NCBI GenBank assembly: GCA_964360145.1
Contig: CAYHWW010000019.1
Location: forward strand, 1-35,958
Direction of reading: 5' to 3'
DNA length: 35,958 bases
Origin: CAYHWW01 sp964360145
Lineage (GTDB): Bacteria; Bdellovibrionota; UBA1018; CAYHWW01
The position numbers were made by a program, and so were the translations under genes. A model generated the notes under the pieces. The model was not told where the DNA came from, did no database searches, and worked only from the letters and a program-made list of their open reading frames with translations. Numbering within the stretch: the stretch's first letter is position 1; each line of letters starts with the position of its first letter. Below are positions 6,523 to 13,785 of the stretch, in pieces.

Positions 6523-7911
6523 ATGTTCCCTTCACGCGCCACTCTTCGAAATCAATGGCTCTGGTTTGCCATGCTGGCATTGGGCTGGGTTGCGCGACTG
6601 GTCTATGCCGGTCGCTTCAGTGGCCGGGTATGGATCGACGAGCTCTGGGTGGTGCAAGAACCCGCATTCCGTCTTTTGACGGGGCAAGGCTTTCTCAACC
6701 CCATGGATTGGGCGGAGCGTATTCGCAGCTGGCTTCCACCCCTGCTTGTGCTGGCGCCCCTGAAGGTGCTCCATGCCGTGGGTTTGGGGCTGTGGGGCCC
6801 CATGGCTGTGCGTCTCTTGATCATGGGGGCCAACACCGTGGCTCTGTTGCGTCTGTCCGCGGCTGCGAGCCAGCGGTTGGGCGTGCGGGGTGCGCCCTGG
6901 CTCGCCGTGGGCTGCGGCCTCTTCACTCCCGAGCTGATCCGCCATGGGGCGAGCTGTGACCTTTCCGTGCTCGCCTTTCCGTTCTTGGTGGAAGGGCTGC
7001 TGCGTTGGCATGCGACGGCACGCATCGCCGCTCTCTGGTTTGCCGCCGCGGCGTTGGTGCGCAATCAGTACGTGGTGGTGCCCGCCGCATTGTTCCTTCA
7101 CTGCCTTGTCTCAAAGCGCAAAGAGGGCGTGAGGGCCCTCGGCATAGCGGCCGCCGTGGCTTTTGTGCTCGATGCCAGCGTCAATAGCCTGCTCTACGGT
7201 TTTGAAGTCTACCCGTTCTGGAATTACGCCCGTATCAATCTCGGCGGCCAGGCCAACCAGTTCGGCACCACGCCATTTTATCACGCCATTGAGCTGCTCT
7301 GGCGCTTCATGACGGAGCCCGTGTGCGCAGCCATGACTTTGCTGGCCGTGCCTGCACTCTGGCGCAAAGAACCCGCCTGGCTTTGGGCCTGGCTTGCCAT
7401 TACCGCGTTGCACGTCATTGCGCCCCACAAGGAGTTCCGTTTTTTCTATGGCCCCGCAGCCATGGGCTGTGTGTTTGCCGGGGCGGCATTGCAGGCACGG
7501 TTGCAGTTCATGGCCCGGCATCGGCGCTGGGTTGAAACAGTCGCGGTCGTCGTACTCGTCGGCTTCATGGCGTGGCGAGGGACCAGCAAGGTGTCCTGGG
7601 CTCAATTCGAGGGTCCGCTGCGCATGACCGCTCTTGCTGGTCGTCAACAGGATGCGCGGGGCCTCATCGTTTACGGCTGGGGGGGCATCAACAACGGTGG
7701 CAGCTATACGTTCCACCAAGCCCTTCCCTATGAGTATGCTGAAACTCTCGAGGCGTTGAGGCTGCGGAAGCTTCATCCAGCGGCGTACAATTACCTCGTT
7801 CTGCCGACGAACCTCATTTCCCCCTGCGCGGACCGGGTTGAATCCTACGGCGGTGCTTCTCTTTATCGGTGTAACACAGAAGAATTCCGAGGGCTGTTAT
7901 GGCAGAAATGA
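6523..7911 (+). CDS. GT22-like (PIG-M/ALG9-type) polytopic mannosyltransferase
   Basis: A 462-residue protein with about 9-10 hydrophobic segments. Near the N-terminus, VWIDELWVVQEPAFRLLTG and WAERIRSWLPP match the GT22 pattern, in which a DE pair follows the first helix and an IRSW.P motif precedes the second. GT22 enzymes transfer mannose or another hexose from a polyprenyl-phosphate donor on the outer side of the membrane. The C-terminal 120 residues are soluble. The ATG at 6523 has AGG too close to act as a normal ribosome site, so the start could lie slightly downstream. It overlaps the next gene by 13 nt, suggesting a joint role with the methyltransferase in glycan or lipid modification. 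Confidence 0.65.
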   Translation: MFPSRATLRNQWLWFAMLALGWVARLVYAGRFSGRVWIDELWVVQEPAFRLLTGQGFLNPMDWAERIRSWLPPLLVLAPLKVLHAVGLGLWGPMAVRLLIMGANTVALLRLSAAASQRLGVRGAPWLAVGCGLFTPELIRHGASCDLSVLAFPFLVEGLLRWHATARIAALWFAAAALVRNQYVVVPAALFLHCLVSKRKEGVRALGIAAAVAFVLDASVNSLLYGFEVYPFWNYARINLGGQANQFGTTPFYHAIELLWRFMTEPVCAAMTLLAVPALWRKEPAWLWAWLAITALHVIAPHKEFRFFYGPAAMGCVFAGAALQARLQFMARHRRWVETVAVVVLVGFMAWRGTSKVSWAQFEGPLRMTALAGRQQDARGLIVYGWGGINNGGSYTFHQALPYEYAETLEALRLRKLHPAAYNYLVLPTNLISPCADRVESYGGASLYRCNTEEFRGLLWQK

Positions 7912-8615
7912 TGCAAACCTATGAGGCGCTTTACGCCGCCGAGAAGTCCCAGCGCTTTCAGAACGAGGGTTGGATCGGGCTCGAGTATCGCCTGCCCAAG
8001 TATCTCTCGTACTTTTTTGGCCTCTACGGCAAGCGCACGGGGCTATCCGTGCTGGAGCTAGGCGCGGGCAATGGCGAAATGCACGATCTCATCATGGGGG
8101 ACCCGCGATCGAAGGGCATGATCAGTCGTTATGTCACCACCGAGTACGCCACCGCCGGCGTGGACTGCATGAAAAAGAAAGGCATCGAATCTTATCAGAG
8201 CGATGCCTGCAAGATCGCCTTTCCAGATAACAGTTTCGATGTGGTGGTGGCCTTTGATGTCATGCACCACGTCCACGCCCCCGCTGCCATGGGGGCGGAG
8301 ATGGTGCGGGTGTCCAAGAGCGATTTCTTTCTTTGCGAGGCCAATGGCTTGAGTGTCCTGCGCAAGCTCAATGAGATGCGGCCCGCACTGAAGGCCTTTG
8401 GCGAGAACTCCTACACACCGTGGCGCTATCGCTCCTTCTTCCCCCAAGAGCAGCTCACGGCGATACACACCAAGCCCTTCTATTGCTTTGTGTTGCCCAA
8501 GTGCCCCCGTCCGTTGATCCCCCTCAACCGCGCCCTGAGCGAAGTGTGCGAACGCATCCCGGGCCTCAGTTGGCAGGGGTTCAATACGCTGATCTACGGC
8601 AAGAAGATCTTGTGA
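7899..8615 (+). CDS. Class I SAM-dependent methyltransferase
   Basis: A 238-residue protein with the Rossmann-type SAM site VLELGAGNGEM (motif I, 51-61), an acidic residue after the second strand (TTEYATAGV), and FDVVVAFDVMHHVHAP, typical of the motif III/IV region of small-molecule methyltransferases (Methyltransf_11 type). The start at 7899 has GAGGG upstream and overlaps the glycosyltransferase end by 13 nt, so the two genes are co-transcribed. The substrate is unknown; the company suggests a glycan or prenyl-linked sugar. Confidence 0.8.
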   Translation: MAEMMQTYEALYAAEKSQRFQNEGWIGLEYRLPKYLSYFFGLYGKRTGLSVLELGAGNGEMHDLIMGDPRSKGMISRYVTTEYATAGVDCMKKKGIESYQSDACKIAFPDNSFDVVVAFDVMHHVHAPAAMGAEMVRVSKSDFFLCEANGLSVLRKLNEMRPALKAFGENSYTPWRYRSFFPQEQLTAIHTKPFYCFVLPKCPRPLIPLNRALSEVCERIPGLSWQGFNTLIYGKKIL

Positions 8616-8669
8616 AAATCTGACGCGAGCATTGAATCTGACCCCTGTTATTGCGAGAATATCGTAAAT

Positions 8670-9758
8670 ATGGGGCTCCCTATTTCTCTCGATGACCGTG
8701 ACGTCATTGAGGAGATCATCAAATGCATTTTCAATATCCGGAATGCGACACCGAAAGTACCGCCCGGTCGTTCTTTTTTTGTCGTCATCAATGACGACCC
8801 GGACGTGCTCGACAATCTTGCGATGATATCGTTATGGGTACGTGATCTTTCGCGTAAAGCGAAAGCATTAGCGCCCCATACGCCCTGGCGCCGCATTGCA
8901 GACTTATGGGAACCCCTCACGAATACAGACACGATGGCTCAGCTCGAGAGCAGTTGGGGTGAGGTTTGTTCTTTTTTAGACAATCTACTGGTTTCTGCGG
9001 AGTGCATCTATGATCGCATGGGGCGACGCTGGCATCCTTGGCGTCTATGTCCCGGGGCTAGGATTTGGACGGCACCCGATTCTGAGTCAGGTCCCATTAG
9101 CCAGTGTCGTTGGGATGTGCGCGAGCGTTCGAGGAAGGACTACCTCTATCCGAGTGAGGTCCACGCCATCGCCGAAGCGCGTTTTGGCAGGCTTAAGGGT
9201 GCCCCCGCTGCACGGAACCTCGGCTTTTCTAAAGGGAATGAATTCGATTATCTTATCCGGGGTTGGACGCAGTATTGGAATGAAGTCCTTTTCCTTGCAG
9301 CTCCTGATGGGTTGCCTGATCCTATTCCCGTAGCGGACCGAAGGTACCACCCCACCACGCCGTTGGACGCTGATTTGGTCAAAGCGTTGATTGCTACGGA
9401 ATCAGGGTTTCGCCCAGAGCCTCCGGAGCAGAATGCTGGTGGCGCCGGTAAGGCGCGTGGTCTGATTCAGATTACAGAAGAAGCCCATCGGGCTCTTTCC
9501 CATGTTTCCGATGAGTTGAAGAACCATTATGTCATGGTGAGTTGGAACGACTTGCTCGATCCTGCCTTGTCGATTTGCGCAGGAATACGGTGGCTTTTCC
9601 GTAAGCAGCGGCTTGCTTCAGGCAAGTTGGGGCATTCCGCTGATTGGTTTGAGACCATCATCGTTTATAAAGGATATCTTCGAGATGTTCGTGCCGGGCG
9701 CCAGCCGAGGGCTCTAATCGATCTGAGGAATTGGTATGATGAGCTCAAAACGAAGTAA
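8670..9758 (+). CDS. Protein with C-terminal SLT/lysozyme-like domain
   Basis: A 362-residue protein without a signal peptide. Residues about 230-345 look like a lytic transglycosylase: LVKALIATESGFRPEPP places the catalytic Glu at 244, followed by GKARGLIQIT, the usual A.GL.Q. motif. Such enzymes cleave the MurNAc-GlcNAc bond of peptidoglycan. The N-terminal 225 residues match nothing I know and contain a Trp-rich segment (RRWHPWRLCPGARIW). Without a signal sequence, export would need a dedicated secretion system or lysis. The next gene overlaps its 3' end and encodes a secreted protein, so the pair could be an effector and immunity or accessory protein. That idea is speculative. Confidence 0.6.
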   Translation: MGLPISLDDRDVIEEIIKCIFNIRNATPKVPPGRSFFVVINDDPDVLDNLAMISLWVRDLSRKAKALAPHTPWRRIADLWEPLTNTDTMAQLESSWGEVCSFLDNLLVSAECIYDRMGRRWHPWRLCPGARIWTAPDSESGPISQCRWDVRERSRKDYLYPSEVHAIAEARFGRLKGAPAARNLGFSKGNEFDYLIRGWTQYWNEVLFLAAPDGLPDPIPVADRRYHPTTPLDADLVKALIATESGFRPEPPEQNAGGAGKARGLIQITEEAHRALSHVSDELKNHYVMVSWNDLLDPALSICAGIRWLFRKQRLASGKLGHSADWFETIIVYKGYLRDVRAGRQPRALIDLRNWYDELKTK

Positions 9759-10548
9759 ACTGCTGGCAGTCTCGTTCTTCATCTGGGTCAACCACGCCAC
9801 AACAGTGAGTGCTGCACCTTCGTTTCTAGAGGCCTGGCGTTTCAATGCCTCTACGCCATACAAATGGCGTTGTTTTCCAGCGAACAAAATCAAATATTCG
9901 TGTCGTAAGTTTGAATCTGATGAGCCTGGCCAATACAGCGGCGATCTCACGTTAGTCGCAAAAGATGCCCACAAGGAGCATAAATATTTTGTTCCTCGTG
10001 CCATACCTCTAAAAAACTGCAGAGCCATTCTGGCTGACTGGCAATGGCTTCTAAAGGATCAGGCTGAAGTGTGCCTTTTAGGGTGGCCAAGCAATACCCG
10101 CAATGGGCCGCCATCCCGGGACCGTTATTGGGCATGGGAGCAGCTCCTCACAGCCAAAGGATGTTCATCTTGGTTCGGCCGTTGGTGCGAGTGGTTCGGG
10201 CCGGGGGCCGCCCCCCCCCCCCCCCCCGGGGGTGGGGGGGGGGCCCCCCCCCCCCCCCCCCCCGGGGGGGGTGGCGCGCGAAANNNNNNNNNNTGGTTCG
10301 GCCGTTGGTGCGAGGGGTGCGGGCCGCCCCTCCCACCCCAGCCCACTCTGGTAGTGATGGGTCCACCCCCCCCGCCGGACTACGGTGCGATGCTGCAAGC
10401 ACTAGCGCACTCTCGTCGCCTCACGGGTCGGCCTCCTCTCGGGCGGAAACCCCTGGAGATGCTTATAGAGCAGCCCTCCTGTACGGATCCCCAACGTATT
10501 AAAAGAGATTTCAGTGTCCGACTCTCTGCCCTGGTAAGATCAATGTAG
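9736..10548 (+). CDS. Secreted protein of unknown function, interrupted by an assembly gap
   Basis: Starts at ATG 9736 with GAGGA six bases upstream, overlapping the SLT-domain gene by 23 nt. The N-terminus (KRSKLLAVSFFIWVNHATTVSA-APS) is a signal peptide. The next 115 residues contain four Cys and many Trp, and give the most reliable part. From 10204 to 10283 the sequence is long C and G runs, followed by ten Ns; the sequence after the Ns repeats that before the run. The frame is the same on both sides, so the real product probably continues through without the Pro/Gly block and ends at 10548. No family recognised. Confidence 0.5.
   Translation: MMSSKRSKLLAVSFFIWVNHATTVSAAPSFLEAWRFNASTPYKWRCFPANKIKYSCRKFESDEPGQYSGDLTLVAKDAHKEHKYFVPRAIPLKNCRAILADWQWLLKDQAEVCLLGWPSNTRNGPPSRDRYWAWEQLLTAKGCSSWFGRWCEWFGPGAAPPPPPGGGGGAPPPPPPGGGGARXXXXWFGRWCEGCGPPLPPQPTLVVMGPPPPPDYGAMLQALAHSRRLTGRPPLGRKPLEMLIEQPSCTDPQRIKRDFSVRLSALVRSM
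10284..10293. other. Assembly gap (10 N) with duplicated flanks
   Basis: Ten Ns follow an 80-bp stretch of nearly pure C and G runs. The 21 bases TGGTTCGGCCGTTGGTGCGA-G occur both at 10171-10191 and immediately after the gap at 10294-10314, so two contig ends that share sequence were probably joined without merging. Sequence from about 10192 to 10293 should be treated as unreliable. Confidence 0.9.
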
Positions 10549-10581
10549 TAAAATTGTTTATATTCAATTAGTTATACATAA

Positions 10582-10612
10582 TTAACATAATTGCCAAAAT
10601 ACCAGATACAAT
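10582..10612 (+). promoter_or_regulatory. Possible promoter of the DUF6036 gene pair
   Basis: In a 70-bp AT-rich gap, TTAACA (10582-10587), 19 bp and TACAAT (10607-10612) precede the ATG at 10619 by only 6 bases. Transcription would start at or next to the start codon. GTTA and TAAC (10571-10586) form a small inverted repeat. The spacer is long, so confidence is low. Confidence 0.3.
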
Positions 10613-10618
10613 AGGCCC

Positions 10619-10963
10619 ATGGGCAACCCCGGCCGTCCGGCCTCCAAGGGCATCACTGAGTGGAGCGCATTTTTCGACGCCGTCGATGAAACACGGCGCG
10701 GGCGCAGCTTTCACGCCTTGAAGCGCCTCTACTATCGCAGCCGTCGCACCCGGGAGAGGGCTCTCATCAACGCCACGGCGCGGGCGTTGGCTCGGGAGCT
10801 TTCCATGGAAGAGCCCTGGTGGGCTACCCATCCCCAATATTTATCCGAGCCCTACTTTGTTTCCGGCGTGGAAAACCTCAAGGCAACTGCCCTCGTGGAA
10901 AGCCCCCTGCCGTTTCGGCAGAACAATGTTTTTGTTTTGGATAATTTTCTGAAACGAGTGTGA
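10619..10963 (+). CDS. Small protein paired with a nucleotidyltransferase
   Basis: A 114-residue, Arg-rich soluble protein. It has a basic helical middle (RRGRSFHALKRLYYRSRRTR) and ends with PLPFRQNNVFVLDNFLKRV. I recognise no named domain. Its stop overlaps the next start (GTGA), and such short genes commonly sit just before DUF6036-type nucleotidyltransferases, where they are thought to form a toxin-antitoxin-like pair. There is no Shine-Dalgarno before the ATG. Translation may be leaderless, given the promoter position. Confidence 0.5.
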   Translation: MGNPGRPASKGITEWSAFFDAVDETRRGRSFHALKRLYYRSRRTRERALINATARALARELSMEEPWWATHPQYLSEPYFVSGVENLKATALVESPLPFRQNNVFVLDNFLKRV

Positions 10964-11475
10964 GCATGACCCGCGATCAAATTCATACGGCATTTCAACG
11001 GCTCAATGAAGAGCTTCGGAATCAGGGCATACGTGGGGAGATCGGAGTGGTCGGCGGTGCTGCCATGGTTCTTGCGTTCAATGCGAGGGAGGCGACCAAA
11101 GATGTCGGCGCTGTTTTTGAGCCCTCGATCAAAATTCGTGAAATCGCCAAGGCGGTTTCTGCGGAGCTAGGTCTTCCCCCAGGCTGGATCAATGATGCCG
11201 TGAAGGATTTCATGTCTGCTCCACCGGAGCAGAGGCAGGTCTTGCTAGACCTCTCTCATCTCTCCGTATGGATGCCGCCTGCCCAGTATCTTCTTGCCAT
11301 GAAGGCCATCAGTGCCCGCTATGACAGCAATGACGCCGCGGACCTGAGAACTCTCATCACTCATCTCAAGATCAAGAGCGTCGAGCAAGTTTTCGAGCTC
11401 ATCGAGCACTACTATCCGCGTAAGCTCATTCCCGCCAAGACTCAGTTCTTTTTGGAGGAGCTGTTTGAGGGCTAG
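10960..11475 (+). CDS. DUF6036-type (MNT-like) nucleotidyltransferase
   Basis: A 171-residue protein from GTG 10960 (an ATG at 10966 is also possible). The segment GVVGGAAMVLAFNAREATKD is the GG...M nucleotidyltransferase-fold start found in DUF6036 and AbiEii-like proteins; later SHLSVWMPPAQYLLAMKAIS, with an acidic run (YDSNDAADLRTL), fits the C-terminal part. In the family the strand after TKD normally reads D-x-D; here it is D-V-G, so the second metal-binding Asp appears lost. Relatives include type IV toxin-antitoxin and abortive-infection proteins that modify tRNA or a partner protein. The role here is unproven. Confidence 0.6.
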   Translation: MSMTRDQIHTAFQRLNEELRNQGIRGEIGVVGGAAMVLAFNAREATKDVGAVFEPSIKIREIAKAVSAELGLPPGWINDAVKDFMSAPPEQRQVLLDLSHLSVWMPPAQYLLAMKAISARYDSNDAADLRTLITHLKIKSVEQVFELIEHYYPRKLIPAKTQFFLEELFEG

Positions 11476-11496
11476 CGACCAGCAGGGGTCGTTCCC

Positions 11497-11988
11497 CTAC
11501 ATGAGATACGGCGTGACGAGGATCACTTCCAGCATCTTCACGTCGCGCAGAGCTCCGGTGGTCGGGGTTTCCACCTGACGGCGCACTTCCCGGGTTTGGA
11601 GGTAGCAAATGCCCGTAGCCTCTGTTTTTGTTTCGCCGAAGATGTCGGTGACAACACGGGCGCAGACGAGGGTTTCGTGGCCGGGGAGGGAGAGCTCCAC
11701 GGTGCGGTCGGTGGCGTTGTAAACCAGGGGGGGCAGCTGCTCTGGCAGCTGGAATTTGCTATTCAGAATTTGGACTTGGACGGGGCCGTCATTGTCGCGT
11801 TCTTCCACGGCATTCAGCTCGATCCAGGCGAGGCCCTTTTCAGGGCGATCGGTGTTGGCATTGAAGGTGGCGCTGATCTCAACGGCGTCAGTGTGACTCG
11901 GCATGTTTGTACGATAAACCACGGCGCTTCCAGCGAAGGAGGTCGTAGCGGTTAGCGCAAGAGCAGCAAGGCAGAATGGACGAATCAT
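11497..11988 (-). CDS. Secreted protein, unknown function
   Basis: The ATG at 11988 has GGGAG at good spacing; the longer frame to 12033 does not. The 163-residue product begins MIRPFCLAALALTATTSFA-GS, a Sec signal peptide. The mature region is rich in beta-forming sequence (VQVQILNSKFQLPEQLPP, TVELSLPGHETLVCARVV) and has two cysteines that may pair. No known domain recognised. It faces the nucleotidyltransferase gene end to end across 21 bp that hold a small CGACC/GGTCG hairpin. Likely periplasmic. Confidence 0.55.
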   Translation of the reverse strand: MIRPFCLAALALTATTSFAGSAVVYRTNMPSHTDAVEISATFNANTDRPEKGLAWIELNAVEERDNDGPVQVQILNSKFQLPEQLPPLVYNATDRTVELSLPGHETLVCARVVTDIFGETKTEATGICYLQTREVRRQVETPTTGALRDVKMLEVILVTPYLM

Positions 11989-12107
11989 ACGGACTCCCTG
12001 TTTGAGGTGGCTGTTAGGGGAGGCAGATAGCAACTTATGGCACGCAGCGCCAGTGGGTTTGCGGGATTTTCACATTTCTAACAGAACCCTGACCTGAACC
12101 TGAAGGC

Positions 12108-12701
12108 TCACCACTTTGTGGCAGCGGCCTTCAGTGCGGGATGGGACACGATGAGGTGCCACACGACGCCCTGGAATGCTTCAGCATGGGGGGTCACGGT
12201 GTCGCCGCTCATTGTTGGTACAATGACTACGGCATCCGCGACTTTGGCGGTGTAGCCGCCGTCGCGGCCCACGATGCCCAGCACTTTGGCGCCCACGTCT
12301 TTGGCGAGCTTCACCGCGTTGACGATGTTCACACTCACCTGTTTTTCCAGATTGCCGCCACCCACGGAAAACACGAACACCGCGTCTTTGGCGCCCAGGC
12401 GGCTGACCTTGAGCCACTCTGAGAATGACGTATCCCAGCCCTCGTCGTTCACCCGGGCGGTGAGCTCGCTGACGTTGTCAGTGGGGGTATAGGTTTCCAT
12501 GGCGCAGAGTTTTCTGAAGTCGTTGACCGCATGGGTGCAGTTGCCGGCGCTGCCGCCGACGCCCAGCATGAAGAGGCGTCCGCCCTGGGAGCGGATGCTG
12601 GCGAGGATTTCCGTCATGCGCTGGATGGCGCTTTGGTCCAGTTTGGCGCAGATTTGTGCAGCTTCACTGAGGTAGCGTTCGATGAATTCTTTGCCGTTCA
12701 T
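12108..12701 (-). CDS. gmhA: Phosphoheptose isomerase-like SIS protein
   Basis: A 197-residue single-domain SIS protein. LFMLGVGGSAGNCTHAVNDF (43-62) is the phosphosugar-binding loop and VFVFSVGGGNLEKQV the second SIS strand. GmhA turns sedoheptulose 7-phosphate into D-glycero-D-manno-heptose 7-phosphate, the first step of ADP- or GDP-heptose synthesis. It overlaps the GHMP kinase gene by 4 nt (ATGA). Family members of this kind that travel with a heptose kinase often feed the GDP-heptose route. Some sequence differs from E. coli GmhA, so another keto-sugar phosphate remains possible. Confidence 0.7.
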   Translation of the reverse strand: MNGKEFIERYLSEAAQICAKLDQSAIQRMTEILASIRSQGGRLFMLGVGGSAGNCTHAVNDFRKLCAMETYTPTDNVSELTARVNDEGWDTSFSEWLKVSRLGAKDAVFVFSVGGGNLEKQVSVNIVNAVKLAKDVGAKVLGIVGRDGGYTAKVADAVVIVPTMSGDTVTPHAEAFQGVVWHLIVSHPALKAAATKW

Positions 12702-13675
12702 ACGATGAGCTTAGTCCCTTCAAAATCAAAACGGAAGTCCACTTCCGGTAGGCCCATTTCCCGCATGGTTTTCCGCAGGCGGCCCTTGTCTTCGGTGTAG
12801 AACATTAAAAAACCGCCGCCCCCGGCGCCGATGACCTTGCCGCCCAGGGCGCCTGCATCGAGGCCCGCCTGATACCAGCGATCGATGTCGCCATTGCTCA
12901 TGCCCGCGGTACGCCTCTTTTTGTGTTCCCAGTGTTCATGCATCAAACGACCGAATTGCGGTAAATCACCGCGCTCGAGTGCGTCGCAGGAGCGCAGGCC
13001 CATATCTTTCACGGCGTGCAGATTCTCGATCATGGTCTTGTCGTTTGCGCGGGACTTGCTGTCCTGGTCTTTCAGGATGTCGCCTGCAACATGATAAAAC
13101 CCAGTGGAGAAGAGCAGCAGGTTGTCTTCCAGGTGAGAGAGGGTCTCATCGGTGACGCGCAGAGGACGCGCTTCAACGCTGCCATCTTTATTGAAGGTAA
13201 AGCAGGTCACACCGCCGTAGGCCGCGATGTATTGATCTTGTTTACCAATGGGCTCTTTCAAGAGATCAAGCTCGATGTGGCAGGCCATCTCAGCCAATTC
13301 CCGGGCGTGAATGAATTGCTTTTTGAATTTATGGATGACCTTCAGGAGGCAGGTGGTGAAGCTGCCTGAAGAACCCAGGCCCGTGCCCGCGGGCAGGTCC
13401 GCCATGCTGGTGATTTCGATGCTGGCGTCATTGATTTCACAGAGTTTGAGCGCTTCCCGGATGATGGGGTGGCGGATCTCGGCCACGGTTTTCGGGGTTT
13501 CAATCTGCGAGTAGCGGATGAGCATCTCTTTGCGAGGAGTTCGGTGCATGGAGATGCACACGTACTTATCGATGGCCGCGGCGATGAGGAAGCCGCCGTG
13601 CTGTTGATAGTAGGAAGGGAGGTCCGTGCCTCCGCCGCCGAGGGTAATGCGCAGTGGGCTTCTGCCGATGATCAT
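12698..13675 (-). CDS. hddA: GHMP sugar kinase, probable heptose 7-phosphate kinase
   Basis: A 325-residue GHMP-family kinase from ATG 13675. The N-terminus IIGRSPLRITLGGGGTDLPS, the phosphate-binding motif LPAGTGLGSSGSF (94-106) and the C-terminal motif KVIGAGGGGFLMFY are the three family signatures. HddA phosphorylates D-glycero-alpha-D-manno-heptose 7-phosphate at C1 to give the bisphosphate; related kinases act on fucose or galactose. The isomerase gene that follows, overlapping by 4 nt, and the nucleotidyltransferase at 18380 point to heptose. There is no clear Shine-Dalgarno; the upstream 13 codons in frame are probably not translated. Confidence 0.75.
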   Translation of the reverse strand: MIIGRSPLRITLGGGGTDLPSYYQQHGGFLIAAAIDKYVCISMHRTPRKEMLIRYSQIETPKTVAEIRHPIIREALKLCEINDASIEITSMADLPAGTGLGSSGSFTTCLLKVIHKFKKQFIHARELAEMACHIELDLLKEPIGKQDQYIAAYGGVTCFTFNKDGSVEARPLRVTDETLSHLEDNLLLFSTGFYHVAGDILKDQDSKSRANDKTMIENLHAVKDMGLRSCDALERGDLPQFGRLMHEHWEHKKRRTAGMSNGDIDRWYQAGLDAGALGGKVIGAGGGGFLMFYTEDKGRLRKTMREMGLPEVDFRFDFEGTKLIV

Positions 13676-13785
13676 ACTGGCGCGAATCACACCGGAAATG
13701 GGGCTTCCGGGCAAGAAAGAAGTGGTTTGATCCTTATTTATTGCTGCATAGGGTTAAATGTTGTACCCGGGGCCGGGGAGTACTT

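Noticed and set aside
8618..8650. REP/RAYT-like motif (AATCTGAC twice)
   Set aside because: It recalls motifs near Y1 transposases, but there is no palindrome or transposase gene here.
10204..10283. Proline- and glycine-rich domain
   Set aside because: The runs of C and G beside an N gap look like a sequencing or assembly artefact.
11476..11496. Intrinsic terminator between convergent genes
   Set aside because: Only a 5-bp stem and no T-tract on either strand.
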